Below, one piece after another: positions 16,478 through 26,133 of a stretch of DNA of 64,000 nt. The notes under the pieces were generated by a model. It did no database searches and was not told the DNA's origin. It saw only the letters and a program-made list of their open reading frames with translations. A program made the position numbers and the translations under genes. The stretch is from Pseudarthrobacter oxydans (GTDB lineage Bacteria > Actinomycetota > Actinomycetes > Actinomycetales > Micrococcaceae), in NCBI RefSeq assembly GCF_013314975.1, contig NZ_JABTYH010000013.1, positions 1 through 64,000 of the forward strand, in the 5' to 3' direction. Position 1 is the first letter of the stretch, and every line of letters begins with the position of its first letter.

Positions 16478-17387
16478 AAACTCCGTAATCGCACCCGTGG
16501 CGGCCAGGGCCGTTGGCCTGGACCTCGCCCTGCCGGCGGCTCCCGTCCGGGAGATCCTGGAGCGCGCCTTCGCCGAAGACGCGCCGGCCGGGGACATCAC
16601 CTCCCAGCTGCTCATCCCCGCCGATGCCCGCGCCACGGCGGTCCTGAACGCCCGCGTGCCCGGCGTCTTCAGCGGGGCCACCGTCTTCCGGGACGCCATG
16701 CAGCTGGTGGACCCCGGCACCACAGTGGAGCTGCTGCTGGCAGACGGGGAAAGGTTCGACGCCGGCACGCACCTCGCGCGGGTCACAGGACGGGCACGCT
16801 CCGTCCTGCTCGCCGAGCGTGTGGCCCTCAACCTGGTCCAGCGGATGTCCGCGATCGCCACCAGGACCGCGGAATTCGTCCAGCTGGCCGAAGGGACGCG
16901 GGCCAGGATCACCGACACCCGGAAAACCACCCCCGGCCTGCGGATCCTGGAACGGTTCGCCGTGAGGTGCGGGGGAGGCGCCAACCACCGATACAGCCTC
17001 TCCGACGCAGTGCTGGCGAAGGACAACCACCTGGCCGTGATGACCGGAGGGGACCCCGCCAGGCTGACGGAGCTGCTCCTGGCGGCCAAAGCCCAGCTGG
17101 GACACACCACCCACTTCGAAGTCGAGGTGGACCGCATGGACCAGATCGAACCCGTCCTCGCAGCAGGCGTGGACACCATCATGCTGGACAACTTCACGCC
17201 GGAGGAGCTCCGCCAGGGCGTTGCGCTGGTGGCCGGACGGGCCCGCGTGGAAGCAAGCGGCAACGTCAACCTCAGCACGGTCGCGGGGATCGCTGCCACC
17301 GGCGTGGACGTCATCTCGGTCGGGGCACTCACCCACACGGTGGCAGCCCTGGACCTTGGCCTGGACGTGGAACTGACGGCCGGGTAA
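16470..17387 (+). CDS. nadC: Quinolinate phosphoribosyltransferase NadC
   Basis: This 305-residue enzyme converts quinolinate plus PRPP to nicotinate mononucleotide, CO2 and PPi. Visible consensus segments are EDAPAGDITSQ near the N-terminus, ITDTRKTTPGLR with the catalytic Arg/Lys residues, KDNHLAV, FEVEVDRMDQ, IMLDNFTPE and the C-terminal ASGNVNL and VDVISVGALTH. I chose the GTG at 16470, which overlaps the nadB stop by eight bases; the open frame from 16206 overlaps nadB and lacks homologous-looking sequence. The desulfurase gene follows after three bases. Confidence 0.95.
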   Translation: MTENSVIAPVAARAVGLDLALPAAPVREILERAFAEDAPAGDITSQLLIPADARATAVLNARVPGVFSGATVFRDAMQLVDPGTTVELLLADGERFDAGTHLARVTGRARSVLLAERVALNLVQRMSAIATRTAEFVQLAEGTRARITDTRKTTPGLRILERFAVRCGGGANHRYSLSDAVLAKDNHLAVMTGGDPARLTELLLAAKAQLGHTTHFEVEVDRMDQIEPVLAAGVDTIMLDNFTPEELRQGVALVAGRARVEASGNVNLSTVAGIAATGVDVISVGALTHTVAALDLGLDVELTAG

Positions 17388-17390
17388 GCC

Positions 17391-18545
17391 ATGATTTTCC
17401 TTGATGCAGCCGCCACCACCCCGGTCCGCCGCGAGGTGCTGGAAGCCATGTGGCCATACCTGACCGGCGACTTCGGGAACCCCTCCAGCCACCACACCCT
17501 CGGTGACACAGCTGCCACGGCCCTCGCCAGTGCACGGGACTCAGTGGCCGCTGTCCTGGGCTGCCGGCCGGGAGAGGTGACCTTCACGTCCGGCGGGACA
17601 GAGGCGGACAACCTGGCTGTCAAGGGCATTGCCCTGGCGCGGCAGGCTGCCCGTCCGCAGCTCAACCGGGTGGTGATCAGCGCCGTCGAACATCCGGCCG
17701 TGGAGGAATCCGCACGGTACCTGGAACGCTTCCACGGATTCGCGGTGGACGTTGTACCCGTGGACGGCACGGGGCTGGTGGCGCCGGAATCCCTCCGGGC
17801 AATCCTGCGTCCGGAAACCGCACTGGTCAGCATCATGTACGCCAACAATGAGGTGGGGACCGTACAGCCGGTGGCCGAGCTGGCCGCGGAGGCCCGGCAC
17901 GCTGGGGTCCCCTTCCACACGGACGCGGTCCAGGCGGCAGGATGGCTGCCCCTGGACACCGGGACGCTGGGCGTCGACGCCATGAGCATCTCGGGCCACA
18001 AGCTGGGGGCGCCCAAGGGTTGTGGCGTGCTCTTTGTCCGTGGCCGCACCAGGATCGAGCCGCTCATCCACGGCGGCGGCCAGGAACGGGGCCGCCGGTC
18101 CGGGACGGAAAACGTGGCAGGTGCCGTTGGCCTGGCCACGGCGCTGACGCTTGCCCAGGCCCGCCAGGAGGAACAACGACGACGTGTGGCGGCCCTGCGG
18201 GATGCCTTCATCAACGCAGTGCTCACCGGAGTGCCGGGCGCGGTCCTCACCGGGCATCCCACCCGCCGGCTTCCGTCCGTGGCATCGTTCTGCTTCCCGG
18301 GAACCAGCGGCGAATCCGTACTCCTGGAACTGGAGCGGGAGGGCGTGGTGTGCTCCAGCGGATCAGCGTGCGCAGCCGGGTCCGATGCGCCGTCGCCCGT
18401 CCTCACGGCGCTGGGCTACGAGGCTGAGGTGGCCCAGACAGCCGTCCGGTTCAGCTTCGATGCCGCGGTCACCGAGGAGGACCTCAACACCGCAGCGGGG
18501 GCAGTCCGCCACGCAGTGGAGAGCGTGCGGGCGCTTGGCGGCTAA
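17391..18545 (+). CDS. Cysteine desulfurase (NifS/IscS-like)
   Basis: The 384-residue PLP enzyme takes sulfur from cysteine for iron-sulfur cluster assembly. The PLP lysine is K204 in SGHKLGAP and the persulfide Cys is C327 in CSSGSAC. Its place three bases after nadC, as the last gene of the nad operon, suggests it supplies sulfur for the [4Fe-4S] cluster of NadA, as proposed for nifS-like genes in other nad operons. It is a class I enzyme by the SSGSAC loop. A small hairpin at 18546-18564 overlaps the stop codon region. Confidence 0.92.
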   Translation: MIFLDAAATTPVRREVLEAMWPYLTGDFGNPSSHHTLGDTAATALASARDSVAAVLGCRPGEVTFTSGGTEADNLAVKGIALARQAARPQLNRVVISAVEHPAVEESARYLERFHGFAVDVVPVDGTGLVAPESLRAILRPETALVSIMYANNEVGTVQPVAELAAEARHAGVPFHTDAVQAAGWLPLDTGTLGVDAMSISGHKLGAPKGCGVLFVRGRTRIEPLIHGGGQERGRRSGTENVAGAVGLATALTLAQARQEEQRRRVAALRDAFINAVLTGVPGAVLTGHPTRRLPSVASFCFPGTSGESVLLELEREGVVCSSGSACAAGSDAPSPVLTALGYEAEVAQTAVRFSFDAAVTEEDLNTAAGAVRHAVESVRALGG

Positions 18546-18585
18546 CGATCCTCCGCAAGGATCGGCGTCCTGCTGCCCGCAGCGG

Positions 18586-19248
18586 TCAGTACAGCTCGCC
18601 GACCGGAATTTCCACAGCCAGCCGGTTGGACGGTCCCGGCAGGGGGCACGCCCACGCCTCGTTGTAGGCACAGGAGGGGTTGTAGGCGAAGTTAAAGTCC
18701 AGGACGAAAGCGGCGCCCGGACCCGTCCCGCTGACCCCGTGGAACGCGCCCTTGATGGTGTCCAGCAGGTACCGGCCGGCGCCGTAGCTTCCCCCGGGCT
18801 GGCCGGCGGTCGCGTCCCGGAAGGGCACGAAGATGCCGCCGCCGTATCCCCGCAGCTTCCACACGGCGAGCTGCCCCATCTCGGGGAGGTCGAACGTGCC
18901 AAGCCGCACGAAGTTCACCACCCCGTCCGTGCCGGTTTCCACGCTCATTTCCCGTCCAGCACCCTCTTTGGTCAGCGGAACGTGGAATCGGTAGATGGGA
19001 TCGTAGTCAGCCGTCTTGAGGCCGGAGAACCGCGCCTTGTCCGCTGCGGACAGCGCGGAGGCGGGGTGCGTGGCAAAGAGAAGGTCGCGCTGGTGGCGCC
19101 AGTAGGAATGTGCTTCCGCCGGGCTTTCCACGGACAATTTGCGGACATTGTCGTACAAGGCAAAGGTCCGCAGCCGCCAGTCGGCAATGTCGACGGCGGA
19201 GATCTCCGCCAAGTGATCTTCGGCTGCGCCGTGCTGGATGTCCGCCAT
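18586..19248 (-). CDS. DUF1684 family protein
   Basis: This 220-residue soluble protein has the full DUF1684 pattern: an N-terminal helical region with WRHQRDLLFATHPASAL, a middle beta-rich domain, and the C-terminal block containing GRYLLDT, DFNFAYNPSCAYNEAWACPLPGP and RLAVEIPVGE. Bacterial members have no settled biochemical role. It stands alone, convergent with the nad operon, with about 40 bases between the stops. I recognise the family from the YNPSCAYN/CPLPGPSNRL signature. Confidence 0.8.
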   Translation of the reverse strand: MADIQHGAAEDHLAEISAVDIADWRLRTFALYDNVRKLSVESPAEAHSYWRHQRDLLFATHPASALSAADKARFSGLKTADYDPIYRFHVPLTKEGAGREMSVETGTDGVVNFVRLGTFDLPEMGQLAVWKLRGYGGGIFVPFRDATAGQPGGSYGAGRYLLDTIKGAFHGVSGTGPGAAFVLDFNFAYNPSCAYNEAWACPLPGPSNRLAVEIPVGELY

Positions 19249-19392
19249 AGCACCAGCCTAGTCCCCGGCGCTGGTGATGCCCCTCCGGCGGCGACACGCA
19301 CCGCTGCTGCCCGGTTCCGGCCGTCCTTATGAGCCGGGAAACGCCGCTCCGGGTCAGGCCGCGCCGCTGCTCCGTCCAGCTAGGCTGGCTGC

Positions 19393-20205
19393 ATGAGACG
19401 CATCGCATCAGCGGGGGTCCTGCCCGGGACCGCAGTGCTCCTCGCCGGAGCACTCCTTGCCGGTTGCTCCACCCCGCCCAAGAGCGGGCCTGCGTGGACA
19501 GCGGAGGCCGGTGATTCCGGGGCTGCTCCCACCGCCACCGCTTCGCCGGAAGGGTCTGCAACTGCTGCGGCATCCGCAGGCGCCACGCCCGCCGCGTCCG
19601 GCTCGGCAACAGCCCAGCCTGCCGCCACCGCATCTGCGTGGAAGACTTTCTCCGATCCGGCAAAAACCGTGGTCTTCGAACTGCCGGAAACCTGGATAGC
19701 GCAAGCGGCGCCCCCTGAGGAAGGAACCCTGCCCGGTGCCATTAAAATCGAGGTGAAAAAGCCGGACGGCACCTTCATGGCGGCGCTCCGGACGGGACTC
19801 CCGCCGTCGTCCGCCGACTGTCCGGAGGACGCGCGGCGTCCCTACACCGTGATCAGCAGCGTGCCTGTTGAGCTGTCCGCCGCAGGCGGCGAGGGGACCA
19901 TTCCGCCCAGGGTGGTGTTCCGGGCAATCCAGGGGTACCGGTTCTTCGGCTCCTACGGCATCACCAACCTGATTGGCGGCCCCGACGGGCAGGCCTGCGA
20001 ACTGCGCAATATAGTCCGTGGGCCGGCGGGGAAAGGTGACTACTCCTTCGGTGACCTGGTGTCCGTCAGGGCCTTTGCGCCCGATGAAAAAGTGGCGCCC
20101 GCCAAAGCATTCGACACCCTTGAGCAGGCGGCAAAGTACGCCAGCGAGAGTGCTGACTTCGCCAACGTTCAGCGGATGCTAATGTCTCTGGAGATCAAGA
20201 ACTAG
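19393..20205 (+). CDS. Secreted lipoprotein of unknown function
   Basis: This 270-residue lipoprotein has a signal peptide (MRRIASAGVLPGTAVLLAGA) and lipobox LAGC, placing the lipidated Cys at about residue 25. A disordered Ala/Ser/Thr/Pro linker runs to about residue 85, followed by a globular domain with two further Cys (DCPEDA and ACELRN) that could form a disulfide. No family is recognised. No close operon partner is seen; the next gene begins 74 bases downstream on the same strand. Confidence 0.8.
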   Translation: MRRIASAGVLPGTAVLLAGALLAGCSTPPKSGPAWTAEAGDSGAAPTATASPEGSATAAASAGATPAASGSATAQPAATASAWKTFSDPAKTVVFELPETWIAQAAPPEEGTLPGAIKIEVKKPDGTFMAALRTGLPPSSADCPEDARRPYTVISSVPVELSAAGGEGTIPPRVVFRAIQGYRFFGSYGITNLIGGPDGQACELRNIVRGPAGKGDYSFGDLVSVRAFAPDEKVAPAKAFDTLEQAAKYASESADFANVQRMLMSLEIKN

Positions 20206-20278
20206 CCCCCGTTCCCCTGCCCGCATCCCCGGCCGGGACAAACGGCGGCTTCTTTCCTGCCGACACCCCCGGAGAGTC

Positions 20279-21085
20279 ATGGAACGCACTGTTTCCGCAC
20301 GCCTGGTCTTCAAGACCACACCCAACACCAAAGTGGCCATGGCCATCGCCGCCGCCAGGAACCCCGGCTATTCGTCCTTCGAGGAAAACCTGTCCATTAC
20401 GGTTGGCGGCGCGCAGGTCCCCGTGAGCGAGGTGCCGGACCACCACGGCGGCCGGCTCCACTACATGGAGTTCGCGGAACCGTCCGAGGTGGTCGTGGAC
20501 TACTCCGCTACGGTCGCCGGAAAGGCGCAGCCTGAGGAGGCAGAACTTGCTGACCGCATCCGCTACGTCCGGCCCAGCCGGTACGCGGAGTCGGACCGCC
20601 TCCTGCCCACCGCGTATGCGGAATTCGACGGAGCCTCCGGCGGGGAGCTGCTGCACGCCGTGCGGAACTGGGTGAACGGCGAGCTGCGGTACATCAGCGG
20701 CTCCTCCCGCGGCACCGACGGCGCCGTGGAAACCCTCCTGAGCCGCCGCGGCGTCTGCCGCGACTTCGCCCACCTGGCCATTGCCCTGCTGAGGTCCAAG
20801 GACATTCCGGCGCGCCTGGCCGCCGTCTACGCGCCCGGCCTGAGCCCCATGGATTTCCACGCCGTCGCTGAAGCCTACGTGGAAGGCGGGTGGCACGTCA
20901 TCGATCCCACGGGCCTCGCCCCGCGGGAATCGATGCTGCGGATCACGGCCGGCCGGGACTCGGCCGACACCGCATTCCTGTCCACGGTGGGCGGAAGCCT
21001 GAGCCTGAGCCAGATGCAGGTCACTGCGGTGGTCAACGGCAGCCTGCCGGTGGAGGACCCCGCCAGGCTCGTGGCCCTGGGCTAG
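20279..21085 (+). CDS. Transglutaminase-like domain protein
   Basis: The 268-residue protein has an N-terminal beta-rich region followed by a transglutaminase/cysteine-protease core. The catalytic triad can be placed as Cys in RRGVCRDFAH, His in DFHAVAEAYV and Asp in WHVIDPTGL. Proteins of this type act as peptidases or amidases; the bacterial substrate is unknown. There is no signal peptide, so it is probably cytoplasmic. GGAGA lies just before the ATG. It converges with and overlaps the marR-type gene by four bases. Confidence 0.82.
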   Translation: MERTVSARLVFKTTPNTKVAMAIAAARNPGYSSFEENLSITVGGAQVPVSEVPDHHGGRLHYMEFAEPSEVVVDYSATVAGKAQPEEAELADRIRYVRPSRYAESDRLLPTAYAEFDGASGGELLHAVRNWVNGELRYISGSSRGTDGAVETLLSRRGVCRDFAHLAIALLRSKDIPARLAAVYAPGLSPMDFHAVAEAYVEGGWHVIDPTGLAPRESMLRITAGRDSADTAFLSTVGGSLSLSQMQVTAVVNGSLPVEDPARLVALG

Positions 21086-21567
21086 CGCGGGTCCTGCCGG
21101 GGCGGCCGCGGGCCCAGGGAACTCCGCAGCTTGGTGGTGAGCCGCATGAGTTCCTTCTGTTCCGCCGGTGTCAGCGCCGGGCCCATGAGTTCGGAGATGT
21201 CGCGCACATGCTCACGGCCAATCTCCTTCTGGAGTTCCCGTCCCTCGTCCGTCAGCTTCAGCAGGACACCGCGGCCGTCCTCCGGCGCGGGCATCCGCGC
21301 GATGAGCCCGCGCTTCTCAAGCCGCTCCACCAGCCGGCTGAGGCTGGACTGGCTCAACAGGACGTTGTCGTTGAGTTCATTGAGCCGCAGCCAGCCTGAC
21401 GGGCAGCGGGAGAGGGTGAACAGGACGTCGTACTCATTGACTGCCAGCTTCCGGAAGGCCGGGCCGGACTGCAGCTTCCGCATCACCGCAACCTGGGCCC
21501 GGAACAGCGACTCCCAGGTTTCTGCGGCGAGCCGCACCGGCGACTCCGTGCTCTTGCCCGCCATCAC
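21082..21567 (-). CDS. MarR-family transcriptional regulator
   Basis: The 161-residue protein has the MarR winged helix (about residues 40-115: LNELNDNVLLSQSSLSRLVERLEKRGLI, with the wing EDGRGVLLKLTDEGR). Its GTG start overlaps the stop of the upstream monooxygenase gene (GTGA), so the two are co-transcribed and probably translationally coupled. A perfect palindrome upstream of the monooxygenase gene is the likely operator for autoregulation. The ligand is unknown. Confidence 0.87.
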   Translation of the reverse strand: MMAGKSTESPVRLAAETWESLFRAQVAVMRKLQSGPAFRKLAVNEYDVLFTLSRCPSGWLRLNELNDNVLLSQSSLSRLVERLEKRGLIARMPAPEDGRGVLLKLTDEGRELQKEIGREHVRDISELMGPALTPAEQKELMRLTTKLRSSLGPRPPRQDPR

Positions 21568-22673
21568 GCGTCCGCGGCGGACTTTTCCGCGTCCTGGGCG
21601 GCCAGAAGCGCGGCCACCCGGCCGGCGTGCGTGGGCGGCTCGGGAACGTGGGCCGGCTTGCGGGCCGCGTACTCCTTCCGCAGGACGGGGAGGACCTCCT
21701 CGCCGAACAGGTCCAGTTGTTCGAGTACGGTTTTCAGCGGCAGGCCCGCGTGGTCGATCAGGAACAGCTGGCGCTGGTAGTCGCCGAAGTACTCCCGGAA
21801 CGTCAGGGTCTTTTCAATGACTTCCTGCGGGCTGCCCACCGTCAGCGGTGTCTGCGAGGTGAAGTCCTCGAGCGAGGGGCCATGGCCGTAGACAGGCGCG
21901 TTGTCGAAGTACGGGCGGAATTCCTTGACGGCGTCCTGCGAGTTCTTCCTCATGAAGAACTGTCCGCCGAGGCCAACGATGGCCTGGTCTGCCTTGCCGT
22001 GGCCGTAGTGCTCATAGCGTTCGCGGTACAGGCCGATCAGCTGCTGGTAGTGCTCCTTGGGCCAGAAGATGTTGTTGGCAAAGAAGCCGTCGCCGAAGTA
22101 GGCCGCCACTTCGGCGATCTGCGGGGTGCGGATGGAGCCGTGCCACACAAAGGGGGCGACGCCGTCCAGCGGGCGGGGCGTGGACGTGAAGTTCTGCAGC
22201 GGCGTCCGGAACTTGCCGGACCAGTTGACGGTGTCCTCGTCCCACAGCTTCCGCAGCAGGCTGTAGTTCTCGATGGCCAGCTCCACGCCGTCCTGGATGT
22301 TCTTGCCGAACCACGGGTACACCGGCGCGGTGTTGCCGCGGCCCAGGACCAGGTCAACACGGCCGTCGGCCAGGTGCTGGAGCATCGCGAAGTCCTCCGC
22401 GATCTTCACCGGATCGTTGGTGGTGATCAGCGTGGTGGCCGTGGACAGCGTGATGCGTTCCGTCTGGGCTGCGATGTACGCCAGGGTTGTGGTGGGGGAG
22501 GAGGAGAAGAAGGGGCGGTTGTGGTGCTCGCCGAGGGCGTAGACGTCCATCCCGATTTCCTCGACTTTTTTGGCAATGGCCACCGACGCTTTGATGCGTT
22601 CGTTCTCGGTTGGGGTGTGCCCCGTGGTGGGGTCCGTGGTGATGTCGCTGACGCTGAAAACACCAATCTGCAT
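21564..22673 (-). CDS. Luciferase-like (LLM) flavin-dependent oxidoreductase
   Basis: This 369-residue TIM-barrel flavin monooxygenase of the bacterial luciferase-like superfamily acts on an unknown substrate with reduced flavin. Family segments include MQIGVFSVSD at the N-terminus, YALGEHH, TLSTATTLITTNDPVKIAEDFAMLQHLADGRVDLVLGRG and TVGSPQEVIEKTL. I chose ATG 22673, which has AAAGG six bases upstream, rather than the upstream ATG at 22742, which would place the MarR-like palindrome inside the gene. It is the first gene of a two-gene operon with marR. Confidence 0.88.
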   Translation of the reverse strand: MQIGVFSVSDITTDPTTGHTPTENERIKASVAIAKKVEEIGMDVYALGEHHNRPFFSSSPTTTLAYIAAQTERITLSTATTLITTNDPVKIAEDFAMLQHLADGRVDLVLGRGNTAPVYPWFGKNIQDGVELAIENYSLLRKLWDEDTVNWSGKFRTPLQNFTSTPRPLDGVAPFVWHGSIRTPQIAEVAAYFGDGFFANNIFWPKEHYQQLIGLYRERYEHYGHGKADQAIVGLGGQFFMRKNSQDAVKEFRPYFDNAPVYGHGPSLEDFTSQTPLTVGSPQEVIEKTLTFREYFGDYQRQLFLIDHAGLPLKTVLEQLDLFGEEVLPVLRKEYAARKPAHVPEPPTHAGRVAALLAAQDAEKSAADA

Positions 22674-22727
22674 GATGTGCCTTTCCCTTCCTGGACTCTC
22701 CGGGCTTGGTCCCAGTGTAGTCCAATT

Positions 22728-22745
22728 TAGATGCATTTGCATCTA
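22728..22745. promoter_or_regulatory. Perfect 18-bp palindrome, probable MarR operator
   Basis: The arms TAGATGCA and TGCATCTA are exact inverted repeats with a two-base centre, 55 bases before the monooxygenase start and in its promoter region. MarR repressors bind such sites of about 16-20 bp. The link to the downstream marR-type gene is inferred from position. Confidence 0.7.
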
Positions 22746-22833
22746 CCGCAAGGTACAACGCATCCCTTGGGGAAATATTCCGTGAAGCCCGTGCGGGCGA
22801 AAGCTGCTCCGGGACGGGGTTCCGGACGTGCCC

Positions 22834-25800
22834 CTAGGCGGGGCCGCCGGGGGCGGCGCGGCGGCCGCTGGTTTTGGGAACCATGCCCGTGGTCCAGTCC
22901 CTGAACTCCTCGTCAACGTCCGGCCCGGGCCCGAATTCGTGGCGTGCCTGAAGGTCCCGGAGCAGCGCCTTCTTTTCACGCCGGCCCTCCACCAGCCTGT
23001 ACAGGACGGGCACCAGCACCAGGGTCAGGGCGGTCGAGGAGATCAGCCCGCCGATGACGACAACCGCCAGCGGCTGCGAGATGAAGCCACCGCCGCCGGT
23101 AAGGCCCATGGCCATGGGCGTCAGCGCGAACACGGTGGCGAGCGCGGTCATCAGGATGGGACGCAGGCGCTGCCGTGCCCCATGCGTGATCGCATCCGCC
23201 ACGTTCATGCCCGGCCGGCCGTCGCGGGGCTGCCGGTACTGGTTGATGAGGTCGATCAGCACGATGGCGTTGGTGACCACGATCCCCACCAGCATGAGCA
23301 TGCCGATCAGCGAGGGCAGTCCCAGGGGCACGCCTGTCACCAGGAGCAGTGCTACGGCGCCGGTGGCTGCAAACGGGACAGATACCAGCAGGATCAGCGG
23401 CTGGACCAGCGACTTGAAGGTGGCCACCATGATCACGTACACGATGGCGATGGCCGCCAGGAGGGCCAGCCCGAGCTGCTGGAAGGACTCCTGCTGCTGG
23501 GTGGTGGCACCGCCGATTTCGGCGGTGACCCCTGGCGGCAGCTGGACGTCCGCCAGCCGCTTCTGGACTTCCGCGTTGACCGCGCCCAGGTTGGAGCCCG
23601 ACGGCGTCACTGACACCCGTGCCGTGCGCTGGCCGTTGCTGGCGGTGATGGACACCGGCACCTCCACCTGTTCCACTGCAGCGATGCTTCCCAGCGGCAC
23701 CGGCCCGCCCGCTGCCGGAAGCGGAATGTTGCGGACGGCGTCGATGCTGGTGAACCTGGTGCCCTGGCCGATCCGGACGGGAAAGTCGTTGGTGTCAATC
23801 CGGACTTCTCCGGCCGGGATGGGGCTGATGGTGGACGCCAGGACCCCGGCCACCTGTTCCTCGTTGAGCCCGGCGGCTACCGTCTTGGCCCGGTCCACCC
23901 TGACCTGGACCACGGGCTGGCTGGCCGCAAGGTTGGTGGCCACCTCGCTGGTGCCGGGCACGCCGGTCATCGCCGCGACCATGGTGTCGCTGGCTTCCTG
24001 GAGGTCGGCAGTGGTGGCCGCCTTGAGGGTGATGTCCACGGTGGACGAGGTGCCGAAACCGCCCTGCTGCGTTCCGACCGAGATCTTGCCGGAATCGGGC
24101 ACCTTTGACAGTTCGCTGCGCACCGTCTCCTGCAGCTGTTCCTGGTCCGCCTTTTCATCCGTCACCACGGTGAACGTGGAGTTGGACGAGCCGGTGGAGG
24201 TAAGCGCGGCGAAGCCTGCCTGGGCGTTGCCCGACGTCACCTGGATGTCCTTGACGCCGTCGATGCCGCGAAGCACTTCCTCCAGCCGGACGGCTGCCGC
24301 GCTGGTGTCGGCAAGGGTGGTGCCGGCCGGCAGGACCTGGCGGACCGTGAGGCTGTTCTGCCCGGAATTGCCCAGGAGGTTGGTGGCCAGCAGCGGCGTC
24401 ATGGCGGCGGTGGCACCGAGGACCAGGGCGGCGGCCACCAGCGTGATCACCGGATGCTTCTGGGTCTTGGTGAGGATTGGCAGGTAGCCGCGCTGGAGCC
24501 TGCTGCGCTGTTCCGCTTCCAATGCCCTGGCACGGGCCTCGTCCGCGGTCCGCCGGGCGGCTGCGGGAGCTGCCGGCCCCGCGCCTGCGGCACCGGTGTT
24601 CTTCAGGAACCAGTAGGCCAGCACCGGGACGATGGTCAGCGAGACCAGGAGCGAGGCCAGCAGCGCCATGGTGACGGTGAGGGCGAACGGCCTGAACAGC
24701 TCTCCCGCGAGCTCGCCAACAAATGCGATGGGGAGGAACACCGCCACAGTGGTGAGGGTGGAGGCGGTGATGGCCCCGGCCACCTCCCTGATGGCAGTCA
24801 GGATGGCAGTGACTTTGTCTTCGCCGTAGCTCAGGTGCCGCTTGATGTTCTCGATCACAACGATGGAGTCATCCACCACGCGGCCGATGGCGATGGTGAG
24901 CGCACCCAGCGTCAGGATGTTCAGGGAGTATCCGGTGGCGGACAGGCCGATGAAGGTGATCAGGAGCGAGAGCGGAATGGAGACTGCCGTGACCAGCGTG
25001 GACCGGGTGGACATCAGGAACACCAGGATGACCGCAACGGCGAAGCCCAGGCCCAGCAGGCCCTCGGTGGTGAGGTCCTTGATGGACTTCTCAATGAAGG
25101 GTGCCTGGTCGAACACCGGTGTGAACCTGGCATTCGAACCCAGTTCCGCCTCAAGCTCGTCCAGGGTGTCACGCACCGCGTGCGAGATGCCCACCGTGTC
25201 GCCCTCAGGCTTCTTGGTCACGGAGACGGCGAGGGTTTCCTCTCCGTTGGTGCGTGTGATGGATGTCCGTTCGTCATCCTGCAGCGACACGTCCGCCACG
25301 CTGCCGATGGTGGCCCCGTCTTTGGCGCCGCCCAGCGGCAGCGCCTCGATGGCCGCCAGGGAATCCACGGGGCTGCCGATCTGGAGGGAGAGCGTCTTTC
25401 CCTGCTCTTCGAGTGTGCCGGCGGGGATCAGCGCACCGTTGTTCTCCAGCGCGTCCCGGATGGACGTGATGCTCGCACCCGCGGCGGCCATGGCGTCACC
25501 GCGCGGAAGGATCTCGATGTGCTGGGAGGCGCCGCCGGTCACATCGGCCCCGCGGACGCCGTCGATCTTCTGCAGCCGGGGCACGCTCAGCCGCTGGAGG
25601 TCGGCGTTCAGCTCGCTGAGCGTCTTGTCCGAGGACACGGCCAGGAAGACGATGGGAAAATCGCTGATGCTGCCTGCGATTGCCTGCGGCTGGACATCCT
25701 CGGGCAGTGACCGCTTGGCGTTTGAGATGGCACGGTCGATCTGGTTCCTCGCACGGTCCAGGTTGGAGCCGTACGTGAACACCATGGTGATCTGCGAGAC

Positions 25801-26064
25801 GCCGTTGCGGGACGTGGAGGAGGTGGATTCCAGCCCCTCCACGCCGTTCAGCGCCGTCTCCAGCGGTCCGCTCACCTGCTTGTCGACCACCTCCGGGGAG
25901 GCGCCGGGCATGGCGGTCAGCACCGTGATCTGCGGGAACTCGATCGAGGGGATGAGTTCCTGCTTCAGCGATGACATGGTGATCACGCCGAAGACGGAGG
26001 CGAAGACTGTGATCAGTGCGATCAGGGCCCGGTTCGCAAGTGAAAGTTGTGCCAGCCGGAACAT
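22834..26064 (-). CDS. RND-family efflux transporter permease
   Basis: This 1076-residue AcrB/AcrF-type resistance-nodulation-division transporter has two repeats of a membrane bundle plus a large extracytoplasmic domain. The proton-relay pair is D398-D399 in GRVVDDSIVVIEN, matching the VDD motif of HAE-type pumps. The second half carries GIVVTNAIVLIDLINQ and GARQRLRPILMTALAT. In Gram-negative bacteria such pumps need a periplasmic adaptor and an outer-membrane channel, and neither is nearby, which fits a monoderm. It follows mqo on the same strand after a 69-base gap. Substrate is unknown. Confidence 0.9.
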   Translation of the reverse strand: MFRLAQLSLANRALIALITVFASVFGVITMSSLKQELIPSIEFPQITVLTAMPGASPEVVDKQVSGPLETALNGVEGLESTSSTSRNGVSQITMVFTYGSNLDRARNQIDRAISNAKRSLPEDVQPQAIAGSISDFPIVFLAVSSDKTLSELNADLQRLSVPRLQKIDGVRGADVTGGASQHIEILPRGDAMAAAGASITSIRDALENNGALIPAGTLEEQGKTLSLQIGSPVDSLAAIEALPLGGAKDGATIGSVADVSLQDDERTSITRTNGEETLAVSVTKKPEGDTVGISHAVRDTLDELEAELGSNARFTPVFDQAPFIEKSIKDLTTEGLLGLGFAVAVILVFLMSTRSTLVTAVSIPLSLLITFIGLSATGYSLNILTLGALTIAIGRVVDDSIVVIENIKRHLSYGEDKVTAILTAIREVAGAITASTLTTVAVFLPIAFVGELAGELFRPFALTVTMALLASLLVSLTIVPVLAYWFLKNTGAAGAGPAAPAAARRTADEARARALEAEQRSRLQRGYLPILTKTQKHPVITLVAAALVLGATAAMTPLLATNLLGNSGQNSLTVRQVLPAGTTLADTSAAAVRLEEVLRGIDGVKDIQVTSGNAQAGFAALTSTGSSNSTFTVVTDEKADQEQLQETVRSELSKVPDSGKISVGTQQGGFGTSSTVDITLKAATTADLQEASDTMVAAMTGVPGTSEVATNLAASQPVVQVRVDRAKTVAAGLNEEQVAGVLASTISPIPAGEVRIDTNDFPVRIGQGTRFTSIDAVRNIPLPAAGGPVPLGSIAAVEQVEVPVSITASNGQRTARVSVTPSGSNLGAVNAEVQKRLADVQLPPGVTAEIGGATTQQQESFQQLGLALLAAIAIVYVIMVATFKSLVQPLILLVSVPFAATGAVALLLVTGVPLGLPSLIGMLMLVGIVVTNAIVLIDLINQYRQPRDGRPGMNVADAITHGARQRLRPILMTALATVFALTPMAMGLTGGGGFISQPLAVVVIGGLISSTALTLVLVPVLYRLVEGRREKKALLRDLQARHEFGPGPDVDEEFRDWTTGMVPKTSGRRAAPGGPA

Positions 26065-26133
26065 CGCATGATCTCCTGTGGGGTTGAGGGACTGATACGG
26101 ACCCGAAGGCGCCGGCCGCCGGCCCCGGCAGGG

